From Centroberyx gerrardi (lineage: Eukaryota > Chordata > Actinopteri > Beryciformes > Berycidae), in NCBI RefSeq assembly GCF_048128805.1, contig NC_136010.1, forward strand, positions 22,115,480 to 22,179,479: 64,000 bases of DNA, in the 5' to 3' direction. The translations under genes were made by a program, and so were the position numbers. Under the pieces are notes generated by a model. That model was not told the origin of the DNA. It saw only the letters and a program-made list of their open reading frames with translations, and did no database searches. Every line of letters begins with the position of its first letter. Position 1 is the stretch's first letter. Positions 37,131 to 64,000 of this stretch are shown piece after piece.

Positions 37131-37436
37131 GACTCCTGTCTCACCATCTCCTCCCTTCTTCCCCTCCGTCTCTCTTATCCTCGCTGGTGTTTCTCCCTCC
37201 TCTTTCACGCTCTCTCATCCCTCCCTCTTCTTGCCTCTCTTGAAATTATGAAGAGGGAGAGAAAGAGGGAGAAAAGGAGGGCTACTCCAGTGGAAAGCGG
37301 GAGTGCTGATCAAAGGACGTGATGCTGAGACTGCATTGGTGAATTAATGTAATTTCCTGCTGATTGTTTAGATATCCGCCATGTTGCTGTTGGCTCCTCT
37401 TTGATCCTCAGCCACATTCAGCATGGCCGGGCAGCA

Positions 37437-37439
<3 letters not shown>

Positions 37440-37484
<45 letters not shown>
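37440..37484. repeat. (CA)n microsatellite
   Basis: Uninterrupted CA units; another long tract lies at 37979-38025. Confidence 0.95.
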
Positions 37485-37488
<4 letters not shown>

Positions 37489-37795
37489 ACACACACAGAA
37501 GCACACATAGGAGCCATACACCAATAGATCAAATGAGATTTCTGCCATTAGCCTCCCAGAATGATCAAAGACCTTTCATACACACCCTCACACACAAGCA
37601 CAATAATTACATTAAAATAATATGTGTACGTGTGATTTTGCATTGCGGGGCGCAGGGTGATAGAGAGAGGGGTGGAGAGAGGGAGGAGAGGGGGTGTCAG
37701 ATGTTATGACAGATGGGATGTAGACGGAGCAATAGAAGTGTCGGGGAGAAATGAGAACGCGGCAACAGGAGAAGAGTTCTCTTCCCAACACGCCC

Positions 37796-37830
<35 letters not shown>

Positions 37831-37978
37831 GCATTCCACCTCTCTCTCTCTCTCACTCCTCCCTCTCTCTGGCAGTGCGGTAATCTGTTTGCTTCCCCTC
37901 AATCGCTCCCTCATTAGGAGAAGCCTCTAATTATCGAGGGGCCCACTGTGTGACCTTAAGCACATACAGGGAAATGCG

Positions 37979-38029
<51 letters not shown>

Positions 38030-38193
38030 GGGTGTCATGAAATTCAGACTTGTGTTGCCAAAACACCACCAAGGCTCATACCTCTTCTTCTCATTCTGAA
38101 AACCAAATCTTTGCCACATGAGGCTGTTCAAGCTGTTTCTCCTCTAGTTTTGATACCATTATGAAAGATATTTCTGAAGTCAACTGTGTTTGA

Positions 38194-38237
38194 GTATTTC
38201 AACTGACTGATAATCCTTTATCGGTCAGTTGAAATAC
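38194..38237. repeat. Near-perfect 20-bp inverted repeat with 4-nt loop
   Basis: Arms 38194-38213 and 38218-38237 are complementary except for one position (a G-T wobble in RNA); the loop is tcct. Confidence 0.85.
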
Positions 38238-38540
38238 TTGAAAGACTGTGTAAACTTTACACATTCCAGCAGAGATGCATTTTTAAGGTTGTACTTATGG
38301 TGTGTCTGCTTTGTTAGACAGTATGCAGTGGAGAGTGAATGGGACGCACTTTAGCCTGCATCTCACTAGTAGGGTTTGACAGTTGTGGGTCTTTGAGGCC
38401 GACACTGATATTTGTGGATAGACACTTCCGCCAGTATTCTGTTCTGATATTCAGCATCTTTAAGCATGACCTTTTCATGCCCAAAAAATACAAAACTTTT
38501 CAGTGCAATTTGACTCTCCATTGAAACTCAGGATCCAACT

Positions 38541-38622
38541 CCTACCACTACTACTACTACTACTACTATACTACTACAACTACCACTACTAGGCTACTAC
38601 TACTACTTCTAATAGTACTACC

Positions 38623-38655
<33 letters not shown>

Positions 38656-38786
38656 CCTACTACTGTTACTGCTACTGTTACTATCACTACTATACGACGA
38701 CTACTACTACTACACCTACTTCTACTACTACTTTTACTATAACTGCTACTGCCAGCACTACTACTATTGCTACTACAACTCCTTTA
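38541..38786. repeat. Imperfect (ACT)n trinucleotide tract
   Basis: About 245 bp composed mainly of ACT with ACC, ACA, TCT and GCT interruptions, between the 3' ends of the avpr2 promoter region and idh3g. Confidence 0.85.
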
Positions 38787-39189
38787 TACAATAAATGTGT
38801 GATCAAACAAACTGCATCATATCCATCATATTGGAGGTAGAGAACATGACTGGCTGATATGCAATTTTTTTTTTTTTAAAAAGGCTGATATCTGCAAACC
38901 TATACATATATATATCTATATCTATATAGGTCTAACTCTACTCACTAGCACACATTGTCAGGTCAATGCCACCCATTTTACTTTACTGTTCATTTTTAAC
39001 CTCAAAATAGAAATGACTAATAACAAAGTTTTTACTCAATCCAAACACACCAAAGGTTGTGGTTTGCCCTTACATGGGACAAGGTGGCCTCCTGGTGGTC
39101 TAACTAAGCTACTGCATGTGTGTATGTGAATGTGTATGTGTGTGTTTGTGTGTGTGTGTAGAGGTGACAATCCTAGAAACAAAAGAATG

Positions 39190-39829
39190 AGCTGGGTAGA
39201 GGAAATAGACTTTATTGGGGGTAAAGGTCAAGAGTCCTGAGCTCTACATTAAGCTTGGTCCAATACATTCAATAGTTGGACAGCTGTGTACTTTCAGAAG
39301 ATGGCCAGCAGCTGCGTATAGATCAAAAAACTAAATCATTTAAATGTCAATACATTCAAGATGCATGAATAAGTATGGTTTGAATTAATAATAAATGAAT
39401 AAAGATGAAACGAACAAATAAATATCAAAAGGATTGGGTGAAACAAACAGGTGCAGTATAGCGGCAGGTGCATACGCTGCCTTGAGGATTAATAATTAAA
39501 GACAAACACACACACAGAAAATGAAACAGGCAAAGTATAGATGCATACACAGCGCTCAAACAACTTCGAAAACTTAGGAGGTTGGGGAACAGAATCTATT
39601 TAAGGTGCAATTCTCTGTATGGTCATTATGCATTTCTACTTTTAACAGTTTTAAGGCTATCAAACCCTATGAAGAAATAGAAACTGTTGCATAGACATAC
39701 AAACTTCCATCTGTTTATACAGTTTTACTATCAAACCACCTGCTCTTTCTCTTATTATGAAATTGCATAGGAAATGTACTAAAGAGAGGTAGAATACTTT
39801 CATATACTCATCTCTGCCGTGTGTCTTTG

Positions 39830-39871
<42 letters not shown>
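39190..39871 (-). other. idh3g: idh3g 3' UTR
   Basis: Begins two nucleotides before a (CA)n tract (plus-strand GT repeat 39833-39870) and ends after AATAAA at 39216-39211. No ORF of note lies inside. Confidence 0.6.
39833..39870. repeat. (GT)n microsatellite adjoining the idh3g stop codon
   Basis: The tract ends at 39870; the stop codon occupies 39872-39874 on the minus strand. Confidence 0.95.
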
Positions 39872-40629
39872 CTAGATGCTCAGTGTCAGGGGCCCAGTGC
39901 TCTGGATGTCCTTCATGATGGACTTGACCACTTCAGAGGTGGAGCCTTGGCCTCCCAGGTCAGCAGTGTGCAGCTGGAGAGCAGAAGAGAGGAAAAGACA
40001 AGGATTTAAAGGCGGCCTGTGCTGAATACCTTTTATTCTCTATGTAATATATCATCGTCAAATGGAGTATCATAACAAACATCAATACTATGTTCTATAT
40101 AATTCTATATAATTTCTAACATATTTCATTTTTCTGCTCCTCTCTGCTTTCAGTGTATGATTTACTGGTCCAATGGAGGGGATATTTCAGTCAAAACTTA
40201 TGGAATCATATATATGAATGAAATGTTTGGCATCTTTAATCATTCGTCAGACAACTGACGGGCAGGCCTTAGTAGCGGCATTTTAGGGTGTGATGACACC
40301 TACAGTTTGTTTTCTTTGCTCTGAACCAGAGTGGAAATGCTTGCTTTGTACAATGTACATTTTTGTACAGGGTTTGTTTAGGTTCACACTGCCCAGTGAC
40401 AAGCCAACTAGGGCTTGTAAACACGTCACATGACGAGTCACAAGGACTCACAAGTAGTTTTGGTAACCTGGCCAAACAAACCAAACTAAAGGAGTAAATG
40501 CTCCAGAGTTTTAATAAACCGCTCCAAACATGCTTGGCATAAACACGGGTCTCACCTCAGGGAGACACTGACCGACAGTAAGACCAACCAACAGACCAAC
40601 AGACAAATGGACGGACATACAGGCGGATG

Positions 40630-40664
<35 letters not shown>

Positions 40665-41481
40665 GGGCATGAAACGACTTTGGGTACAAGGCGGCGTACC
40701 TGTGTCTCGGTGACGGTGGCGATGATGGCTCTGCGGATCATGCTGGCATAGGCATGGAGCTTCAGGTGATCCAGCAGCAGACAGGAGGCCAGCAGCATGG
40801 CTGTGGGGTTCGCTGTGTTGCGGTTGGCGATGCTCTTCCCCGTGTTCCTGGTGCCCTGCGTACAGTAGCACACATATTGAGAAAACTATTGAGAACACTA
40901 TTTTCAAAACCCATGACCCTGTGCTTTTCTGTTTCTTTCTCTCTCTGAATTGTCCCCCTCCCTCTTCTCATCCCTCACTCCCTCTGGTTTCCTTACAATC
41001 CATGAATTGAGAGTGTGAATCCGCTCACCGTCTCGAACACGGCATAGTCCTCTCCATAGTTGGCCCCGGGTACGAGGCCCGGCCCGCCGACCAGGCCAGC
41101 GCACACGTTGCTCACCACGTTCCCGTACAGGTTGGGCATGACCATCACATCAAACTGCTGGGGCTTGGACACCAGCTAACACACACATACACACACACAC
41201 GCACGCACACACACGGGTCAGGGGCCAACATGGGTCTTGGGCCTGGTTGTTTTGGGTCCCAGTAGACCCAGTAGAAATGTGAGATACTAAAAGTGATGAT
41301 GGTGATGATGTAAACACCACATAATGACAGGAGCAGTAATGATATGTGAATGTGAGCGTGCCATAGCTACCTGCATGGTGGTGTTATCTACAATCATGCT
41401 GTCAAAGGTGATTTCGGGGTAACCGCTGGCAACCTCCTTACAGCACTCCAGGAAGAGGCCGTCACCCAGCTTCCTGCTCCG

Positions 41482-41515
<34 letters not shown>

Positions 41516-42808
41516 ACAGATTTATTACTGCGTGTTTTATAGAGAAATGCAAACAAAGAGAAATATATAGCGAGAGAGAGACATAAAACAAATGTGAAGG
41601 GATCACACACACAAACACAGGGACTTTGAGCCCTCAGAAACTGACATGATGTTCGCTTTGTGTACAGCGGTGACTCGGCTGCGTCCTCTCTCCCGAGCCG
41701 TTCTGAACGCGTAGTCAGCGATGCGCAAAGATTTGGTCCTGGTGATGATCTTCAGACATTCAACAACGCCCGGTACATTCTGGAGAGAGGGAGAGAGAGA
41801 GAGAGAGAGAGGAAGAGAGAGAGAGTGCGGAGAGAAGTGGAGGTTGGTTTGTTATTATGGAATTATGATTCCGGCAGGGTGATCTAACCATAAAATTGAT
41901 TATGAATCACATAAGTGCCCTCCATCGCCCCCCACCCCCCTCCACTCCCAAACATACACACACACACACACACACACACCTCGTGCTCCAGGCTGCTGTA
42001 CTCTCCCTCAGTGTTCTCCCTGATGATCATGATGTCGATGTTTCTGTGGCGCGTCTTCACCCCAGGCAGAGACTGGCAGTGCATCACGTTGGCGAACAGG
42101 TCCAGAGTGGTGCTGCAGCGAGAGGGAGCAGCAAGAAAGAGAGAAAGAGAGGGGGGAAGGGAAGAGGAGTGTAAATACAGTTTCACACTGGTGACTTGAA
42201 GATAAGATAGAGCTGCTAGTCAGGAGGGTCCTGGTTGCTGTCAGGACTGAGTTGAGCAGAGATGAAAGGTGAAAGGTGATGGACTCACCGGAGCAGGCTG
42301 TTCCTTGACTTATAGGAGGGTGGCAGGTTGTGATTGGTCTCAATGTTACCTGGAGTAAACACAGAGAAAACCCTCAGGTCTGGCAACCAGTGGACAGACA
42401 TAACAGAACCAGAGCTTTCATATATAAAATATATAAGAAAGACAATAAACAAGACAAAATGTCCCCTCTTTCTTTTTTTAAGCCTGATAAATGCAGAGCT
42501 ACAAGTTTCCTTTTAAAACCGTCGACATCCTTACAGACATTATTAACATATATATATTATTTTTGATTGACTCCAATTCTATAAATACTATGGGTGAGTA
42601 CTATGGTTGAACCTCAACTTGAATTTGAAAGGAATGTGCTTCTGTGGAATATTTATTTGTGAATTAATACAATATTTCACAATGTTATTGTTCCAAGACA
42701 TGGTGAATTTTTCTCTCTGAGACATACATTTCCAGACTTCCCAGGCCTGAATAGGAACCCGTTCCATGTAGGCACACCCACATGGACCGACAGAAACACA
42801 CACACACA

Positions 42809-42847
<39 letters not shown>

Positions 42848-43219
42848 ACACTAACCTTTGAGGGCAACTCCGTTGCGTCTGATAGCCATAATGGCGTTGT
42901 TGATGTCATCTTCTGAGGTCAGAGAGGAGTCCACATTAGCCACCTCGAAATCCACTGGGACACAGCAGAACCTGAGAATAAATACATAGGGAGAGCGAAA
43001 GAAGAATGGAGCTATTCAGTGAGCGAGTGAATGAGTGAGTGAGGGAGTGAAAGACTGTTCAAACACTGTATATATGTGTGTGTGTGTAAGAGAGTGTACA
43101 GGATGTGTATGTTCTGACCGGAACAGCTCGCGCACGTGGTGGGCAAGCTCAGGTCCGATGCCATCTCCAGGAATCAGAGTCACAGTGTGCCTGCCTCCAT
43201 ACCGTGCAGGTGGAGGCTG

Positions 43220-43272
<53 letters not shown>

Positions 43273-44802
43273 TAACATCGTCCTAATACAATCCGGTATA
43301 CTCATCCCTAACAAACTACTGAGAAGACTCTAAGCTACTGGACAGGCAACTGAATTAACTTTCCATCTGTTGGCTATTCATCTACTAAATCCTAACACTT
43401 AACTTGTGCTACACCACTGTGTGTGTGCAAATGCGTACAAAATACTGTATATCTCTGTAAGTCCGTAAGCAGCCATACTCACTATGGTCTGGGCGTGGGC
43501 AGACGGAGGAAGGAGGGATATAGAGTGCAGGAGAGAAAACAGGGAGGGTTAGTAGGGGAAGGAGGAGTGGAAGACACACAGAGACCAGCAGGCTCCTGAC
43601 GGCACCGCAAGTCCACTGATGAAAAGAAACAACATCGGTGCTCCTGCACGCATACAGTAAAGACAGTTGTTGGTGAGCTAGGGAATTGCCTGTGGGGTGA
43701 AACGGTAGGTTTGTGAGGACAGGAAGGGCACAAGGTAAACCTAGTGTGGGTCTGCTGGCTGAGCTCCTGAGCTGAGGATGTTATGATTAAAAAATCATAA
43801 ATCACTGCTACATTTTTGTCATTAGGCCTACATTAAGTCTTTTGTCTACATTTGTGTCCTGGACAACTCACAGCATAGGTGGACTTGTGCCGCTGATTAC
43901 ATGAAGCTGCCCCATATACCTGTGGATATAGAGAAAAGGTGGTTAGTTGAAAAGAGGTTATGAATTCAGTACAGCTCAATAAGTGATAAATCAGGGGTCT
44001 ATAGAAAAATCATTATAAAGTTCTTATTGTATTCCTATGATTGTATCTATATTTAATAGTGAGTTTGTAATATCCTAAACATACTTCATGTATTTTTTTA
44101 ATCTCCCATGGTATCACTATAATATTCCTATAGGGACTTAAAAGTCTGTCTGTGGCACTCAAAAGTGAGTTTATAGTGACCAGATCGTACTTTCTAGATT
44201 TTTTTAATCTCCTGTGGCATTACTATAGAATTTCCGTGGTAGTAAAAAATGTTCACCTACAGTTAGCTGCATGATATTTTAAAGTTTTGTTGTGATATTT
44301 GAGTGGTATAAACTTGGTTCTCAGTGAAGGGAGAGGAGTTGGTAACTTAGCAACCGTTAGTTAGTTCATGTAGATACTGTAGTGTTAGCCTCTGAATAAT
44401 TTATGGCTCTGCAGGGAGCACTTAAAGTATACATTTGCAGCCTTATCTCGCTCGGCTTGGTAGCAAATGACTGCTGTTCAAGTACATATTTTTTCTGTGG
44501 GGAATTCAGGTTGACAGCAAACTGACCTTGCGTTGTGGTGCTGAAAGGACAGCGGCATAAAACCAGCAGTCCGCTAGCCCAGTTAGCCAACTAATCAGCT
44601 TAGCTAGACTCACTGACTGGACAAATCAACCAAGCGAAGCGAATATACCACTTCACACGTCAAAACAAAGCCTGTTTCCCAGTCTGATAATACACCTAAA
44701 GGCTGTTCCTACCCTGGCAGCGGGAGTGTTGGCCAGCCGGTCGCTCCACACGGGTCTCAGTGCCCTGGACAGACAACAGACAGACCGGGCCGTCATCCTC
44801 AT
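39872..44802 (-). CDS. idh3g: Isocitrate dehydrogenase [NAD] subunit gamma, mitochondrial, complete coding region, 12 coding exons
   Basis: Exons in transcript order are 44802-44713, 43919-43872, 43488-43483 (6 nt), 43216-43119, 42971-42856, 42349-42289, 42112-41980, 41779-41646, 41473-41371, 41175-41029, 40855-40700 and 39973-39872. They join in one frame to 397 aa (human IDH3G is 393). IDH3-gamma is the regulatory subunit of the matrix enzyme that converts isocitrate to 2-oxoglutarate in the TCA cycle. The first 30 residues are Arg/Ser/Ala-rich, as expected of a mitochondrial presequence. The body shows [78 protein letters not shown] and [21 protein letters not shown], all gamma-type. The ATG at 44802 has A at -3; a second in-frame ATG lies two codons later. 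The poly(A) signal AATAAA is at 39216-39211. The gene is head to head with fam120c. Confidence 0.95.
40627..40664. repeat. (GACA)n microsatellite
   Basis: Nine or so GACA units in idh3g intron 11, about 35 nt from the exon at 40700. Confidence 0.9.
43221..43270. repeat. (CA)n microsatellite in an idh3g intron
   Basis: On the gene strand it reads (TG)n and ends five nucleotides before the acceptor of the exon starting at 43216. Confidence 0.95.
43483..43488 (-). other. idh3g: Predicted 6-nt microexon of idh3g encoding Thr-Ile
   Basis: On the minus strand a pyrimidine-rich run ends in CCCAG, followed by ACCATA and then a consensus donor GTGAGTAT. Inserting these two codons between the neighbouring exons (both phase 0) gives ...[14 protein letters not shown], matching the human stretch ...SEQTIPPSAKYGG. 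Leaving it out drops exactly those two residues without a frameshift. Confidence 0.75.
44059..44245. repeat. Two diverged direct repeat units of about 80 bp
   Basis: Both units run from AGTGAGTTT through a shared ATTTTTTTAATCTCC block to CACTATA/TACTATA…TTCC. The first covers about 44059-44140 and the second about 44165-44245. They lie in idh3g intron 1. Confidence 0.6.
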
Positions 44803-44882
44803 CTTCACTCTGGATGGACTGATGACACGGGGGCGCGCTGCGCGCTCAATACTCAAACCAGTTCTAAACACTGCGTGTTGAG

Positions 44883-44887
<5 letters not shown>

Positions 44888-44940
<53 letters not shown>

Positions 44941-45060
44941 TCAGCTCAATTCAATTCACTTCAATTCATTGAGCTTTGTTGGCATACAATTCAGTATTGT
45001 CAAAGCTTTGGTAGTAATAAATAATATAACATTACTAATGATGAGAAAAAAATACAAATT
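44888..45060 (-). mobile_element. Retroposon 3' end with (AG)n tail, copy 1
   Basis: (CT)n at 44888-44937 is followed by AATTCAATTCACTTCAATTCATTGAGCTTTGTTGGCAT and CAGTATTGTCAAAGC. Reverse-complemented, this is a sequence ending in …GCCAATAAAGC…GAATTGAATT(AG)n, a layout common in fish LINE/SINE tails. It lies immediately upstream of idh3g. Confidence 0.55.
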
Positions 45061-45128
45061 AAAAATGCTCACTCTCTCTCTCTCCCTCTCTCTCTCTCTC
45101 ACACACACACACGCACACACGCACACAC

Positions 45129-45160
<32 letters not shown>

Positions 45161-45824
45161 TGGGGATCCTTCTTCGACGTATTTTTGAGGTAGCCTATTA
45201 CCTCCCTGATAATTTCTAACACAGAGAAAATGAGAAGTTGCAATCGGTGAGACTATAGTTTCACTTCACCATGGCAACTCAAAGAGAGCGCTTGGTAGGC
45301 CGGGTGGCCTAGTTTATTTTTTCCCCATTTTTTCCCATGGCACTTTTTCCTTCGAGAGGGCTGTGCGGAAAACAACCACACGGAGGCGACATACACACAG
45401 ATAATTCATCATGAACTGGACAAAGTGATTCTACCTGTTACACCAGTAAAAATTATCTCCCATAACAAGGAAATTAATGCCTGACTCTATCAATTTCGAT
45501 TTATTGGCTTGCACTCAGTAAATATAAAAGCAAAAGATTCACTGAATCAACCCTTAGAAGACAGAGAATGCACCATCAACAGCCACGTAGCGGAGCTAAA
45601 GTTATGGTTGAAATGTACATGTTAATGTGCAGGGGGACATGTTATCCTCCATTCAGGTTAGGCAATTTATAAAATAACGGCGTTTGTACTATAAACCACT
45701 TTTGGACCAAAGCGACTCCCCAGCTTTTTTCCTCATCCAAACCGTCTGACGCCTGTTGCTGGTACTTGCAGTCTTTGTGTTTCTCACCAGAGTATCTCTG
45801 ATAGGAAATGATACAGTTATAGAA
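45061..45824. other. idh3g-fam120c intergenic segment
   Basis: Begins with a compound (CT)n/(CA)n tract at 45068-45160. The rest is unique-looking sequence with no convincing ORF. Confidence 0.5.
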
Positions 45825-45925
45825 ATACATTTCCCAGCGTGCCCCGGCCCGCACCTCCTCCCTCCACTCCCTCCGCCTTCCCTCCCACTCTACTGGGCCG
45901 CGAGGAAGTCGCAAGATGGCTGATG
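45825..45925 (+). promoter_or_regulatory. Candidate fam120c promoter with ZNF143-like and YY1-like sites
   Basis: TACATTTCCCAGCGTGC (45827-45843) matches the ZNF143/Staf core TACAATTCCCAGAATGC at 14 of 17 positions. GCAAGATGGCTG (45911-45922) matches the YY1 consensus. Between them is a GC- and pyrimidine-rich stretch. This pairing near a start site is typical of TATA-less housekeeping promoters. The idh3g start codon lies 1.1 kb away on the other strand. Confidence 0.45.
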
Positions 45926-45966
45926 TCGCTTGGAAGTATGTTCCCCTCCGCAACATGAAGCCGTGA
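45916..45966 (+). other. Mini-ORF (16 codons) overlapping a consensus splice donor in the fam120c promoter region
   Basis: ATG at 45916 opens MADVAWKYVPLRNMKP and stops at the TGA 45964-45966, which is itself part of a strong donor CC|GTGAGT (exon end 45962). It sits on a YY1-like motif (GCAAGATGGC) and 70 bp after a ZNF143-like motif. It may be an upstream ORF or leader exon of fam120c, whose ATG is 978 nt further on. I do not recognise the peptide. Confidence 0.45.
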
Positions 45967-46943
45967 GTGTGGAAGAAAGCGAGGGAGGCACCATCGGGCT
46001 TTTATTTTTATTTTCTTTTAGTTACTTTTCTTTTATTTCGTCAAACATCCATCTCATTCCGCGTCGTGTCCGCCCCGGACTTGTCTTCGAGAGTTGACGC
46101 GTCAAATCACGCCGGGGACCCTGCCAGCAGCTAACACCAGCTAGCCACACAGTTAGCAAATACTACAGCTAGCCACTCAGTCAGGCACACAGCTCGCTAG
46201 TTTGGCTTTTTAATTGATATTCCGACACCACCAAGCTAAAAAGCTACCACTACATATGTGCTGAAATTCGGCTGAGATAGTGTAATATCAATATCAAATA
46301 TTTCAACTGTCATATAGAAATAACGATCTTGCTAGCTGTTCGATTTAACATCATGTCCGCGAACTGGCCAGCCAGTCTGTAACGTTAGGTTGCTAACTAA
46401 TGCGCAGTATTGCATCTCATGTGCACCACTCAGTAGGATTATTATTTTGTAGGCATTGCTCTGTAACATCCACCAGCTAGCTGCATCATCGTTATCAGTA
46501 GCCAACTACATTTCTTGGTTTATTTGGGAAGCCAGTTTTCTAAAAGCCAAGTTATGGGGGCAGGCAATTTGGTAAACTTTTTCAAGCTGTAGCTAGCTAC
46601 ACTGGCCTTGCTGGCACCTCACCAAAAATCTACAGGGATGGACACTAAACTCAACACTCACGACCAAATTTGAAGGATTGACATTAGGTTCCTTGGAATA
46701 AGTAGCTGTCAAATATAATATTTGTAAGGCGGTGCATGGTCGATCAATTACCGTGTCTGGGTGACAGATAAGTTGTTTTGCAAGGTTAACTAGACTCCAG
46801 TCAGTCACTACATCAGAGACCAGTTAGCTTGCCAACAGTGCATAGCTAGCTACAGTCTCGCCCCACATAACATTACAAACACGGCGTACAGAACGTATCC
46901 CGAGCCCGCTCCCGGCCAGACACACAGGCTCAACAACACCGTC
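45967..46943 (+). other. fam120c: fam120c 5' leader or leader intron
   Basis: The segment between the donor at 45963 and the fam120c ATG shows no clear gene. A possible acceptor (CTACAG) ends at 46855; whether it is used is unknown. The sequence is rich in AGCTAG words. Confidence 0.4.
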
Positions 46944-63937
<16,994 letters not shown>

Positions 63938-64000
63938 GTATGGACCTCTCTCTATGTGTGCCTGTGTGTGTATGTGTGCACTTGTAATCCTGTGAGCACG

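Larger units (their letters stand above)
37131..39189. other. Region between avpr2 and idh3g, no gene recognised
   Basis: Holds (CA)n 37440-37484, (CT)n blocks 37797-37860, (CA)n 37979-38025, a hairpin at 38194-38237, a 245-bp (ACT)-rich tract 38541-38786 and an A/T stretch 38866-38935. No coding signal is seen. Confidence 0.55.

Overview
The window is vertebrate nuclear DNA from a ray-finned (teleost-type) fish. Compact multi-exon genes with GT-AG introns encode proteins close to human MCT1, vasopressin V2 receptor, IDH3-gamma and FAM120C. They lie in DNA very rich in (CA)n/(GA)n microsatellites, hAT and Tc1-like non-autonomous transposons, and tRNA-derived SINEs of the kinds common in fish. 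Nothing prokaryotic, plasmid-like or CRISPR-like is present. Species cannot be named from the sequence.

Layout: (1) 1-6.2 kb is upstream intergenic DNA with microsatellites and one probable DNA transposon. (2) 6.3-28.7 kb, + strand: slc16a1 (monocarboxylate transporter 1), with a probable non-coding first exon near 6.3-6.41 kb, coding exons at 16.0, 22.9, 23.3 and 24.9 kb, 489 aa, and a 3.4-kb 3' UTR ending at AATAAA 28658-28663. (3) 28.76-37 kb, - strand: avpr2 (vasopressin V2-type receptor), tail to tail with slc16a1 across only about 100 bp, six coding exons, 461 aa. (4) 39.2-44.8 kb, - strand: idh3g (NAD-dependent isocitrate dehydrogenase gamma subunit), 12 coding exons including a predicted 6-nt microexon, 397 aa. 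(5) 46.9 kb to the window end, + strand: fam120c, head to head with idh3g, 13 coding exons seen (807 codons), continuing past the window.

All exon junctions were assembled by hand. Reading frame stays intact through every junction, and the joined proteins track the human orthologues, whose sequences I recalled rather than searched. The four genes are not a pathway; they are neighbours. Lactate/pyruvate transport (MCT1) and the mitochondrial TCA step (IDH3) are both energy metabolism, V2R is a Gs-coupled hormone receptor, and FAM120C is a poorly characterised PIN/XPG-fold protein.

The most interesting non-routine signals are: a predicted 6-nt microexon in idh3g; an avpr2 coding region cut by four introns that mammalian AVPR2 lacks, most at CAG|GTG protosplice sites, with a greatly enlarged third intracellular loop; four near-perfect hairpins with tiny loops; a hammerhead-ribozyme-like core in an avpr2 intron; a DR1-type nuclear-receptor half-site array upstream of slc16a1; a mini-ORF ending in a consensus splice donor in the fam120c promoter; and many splice junctions built on or beside (CA/TG) repeats. 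No wholly new gene system was identified.
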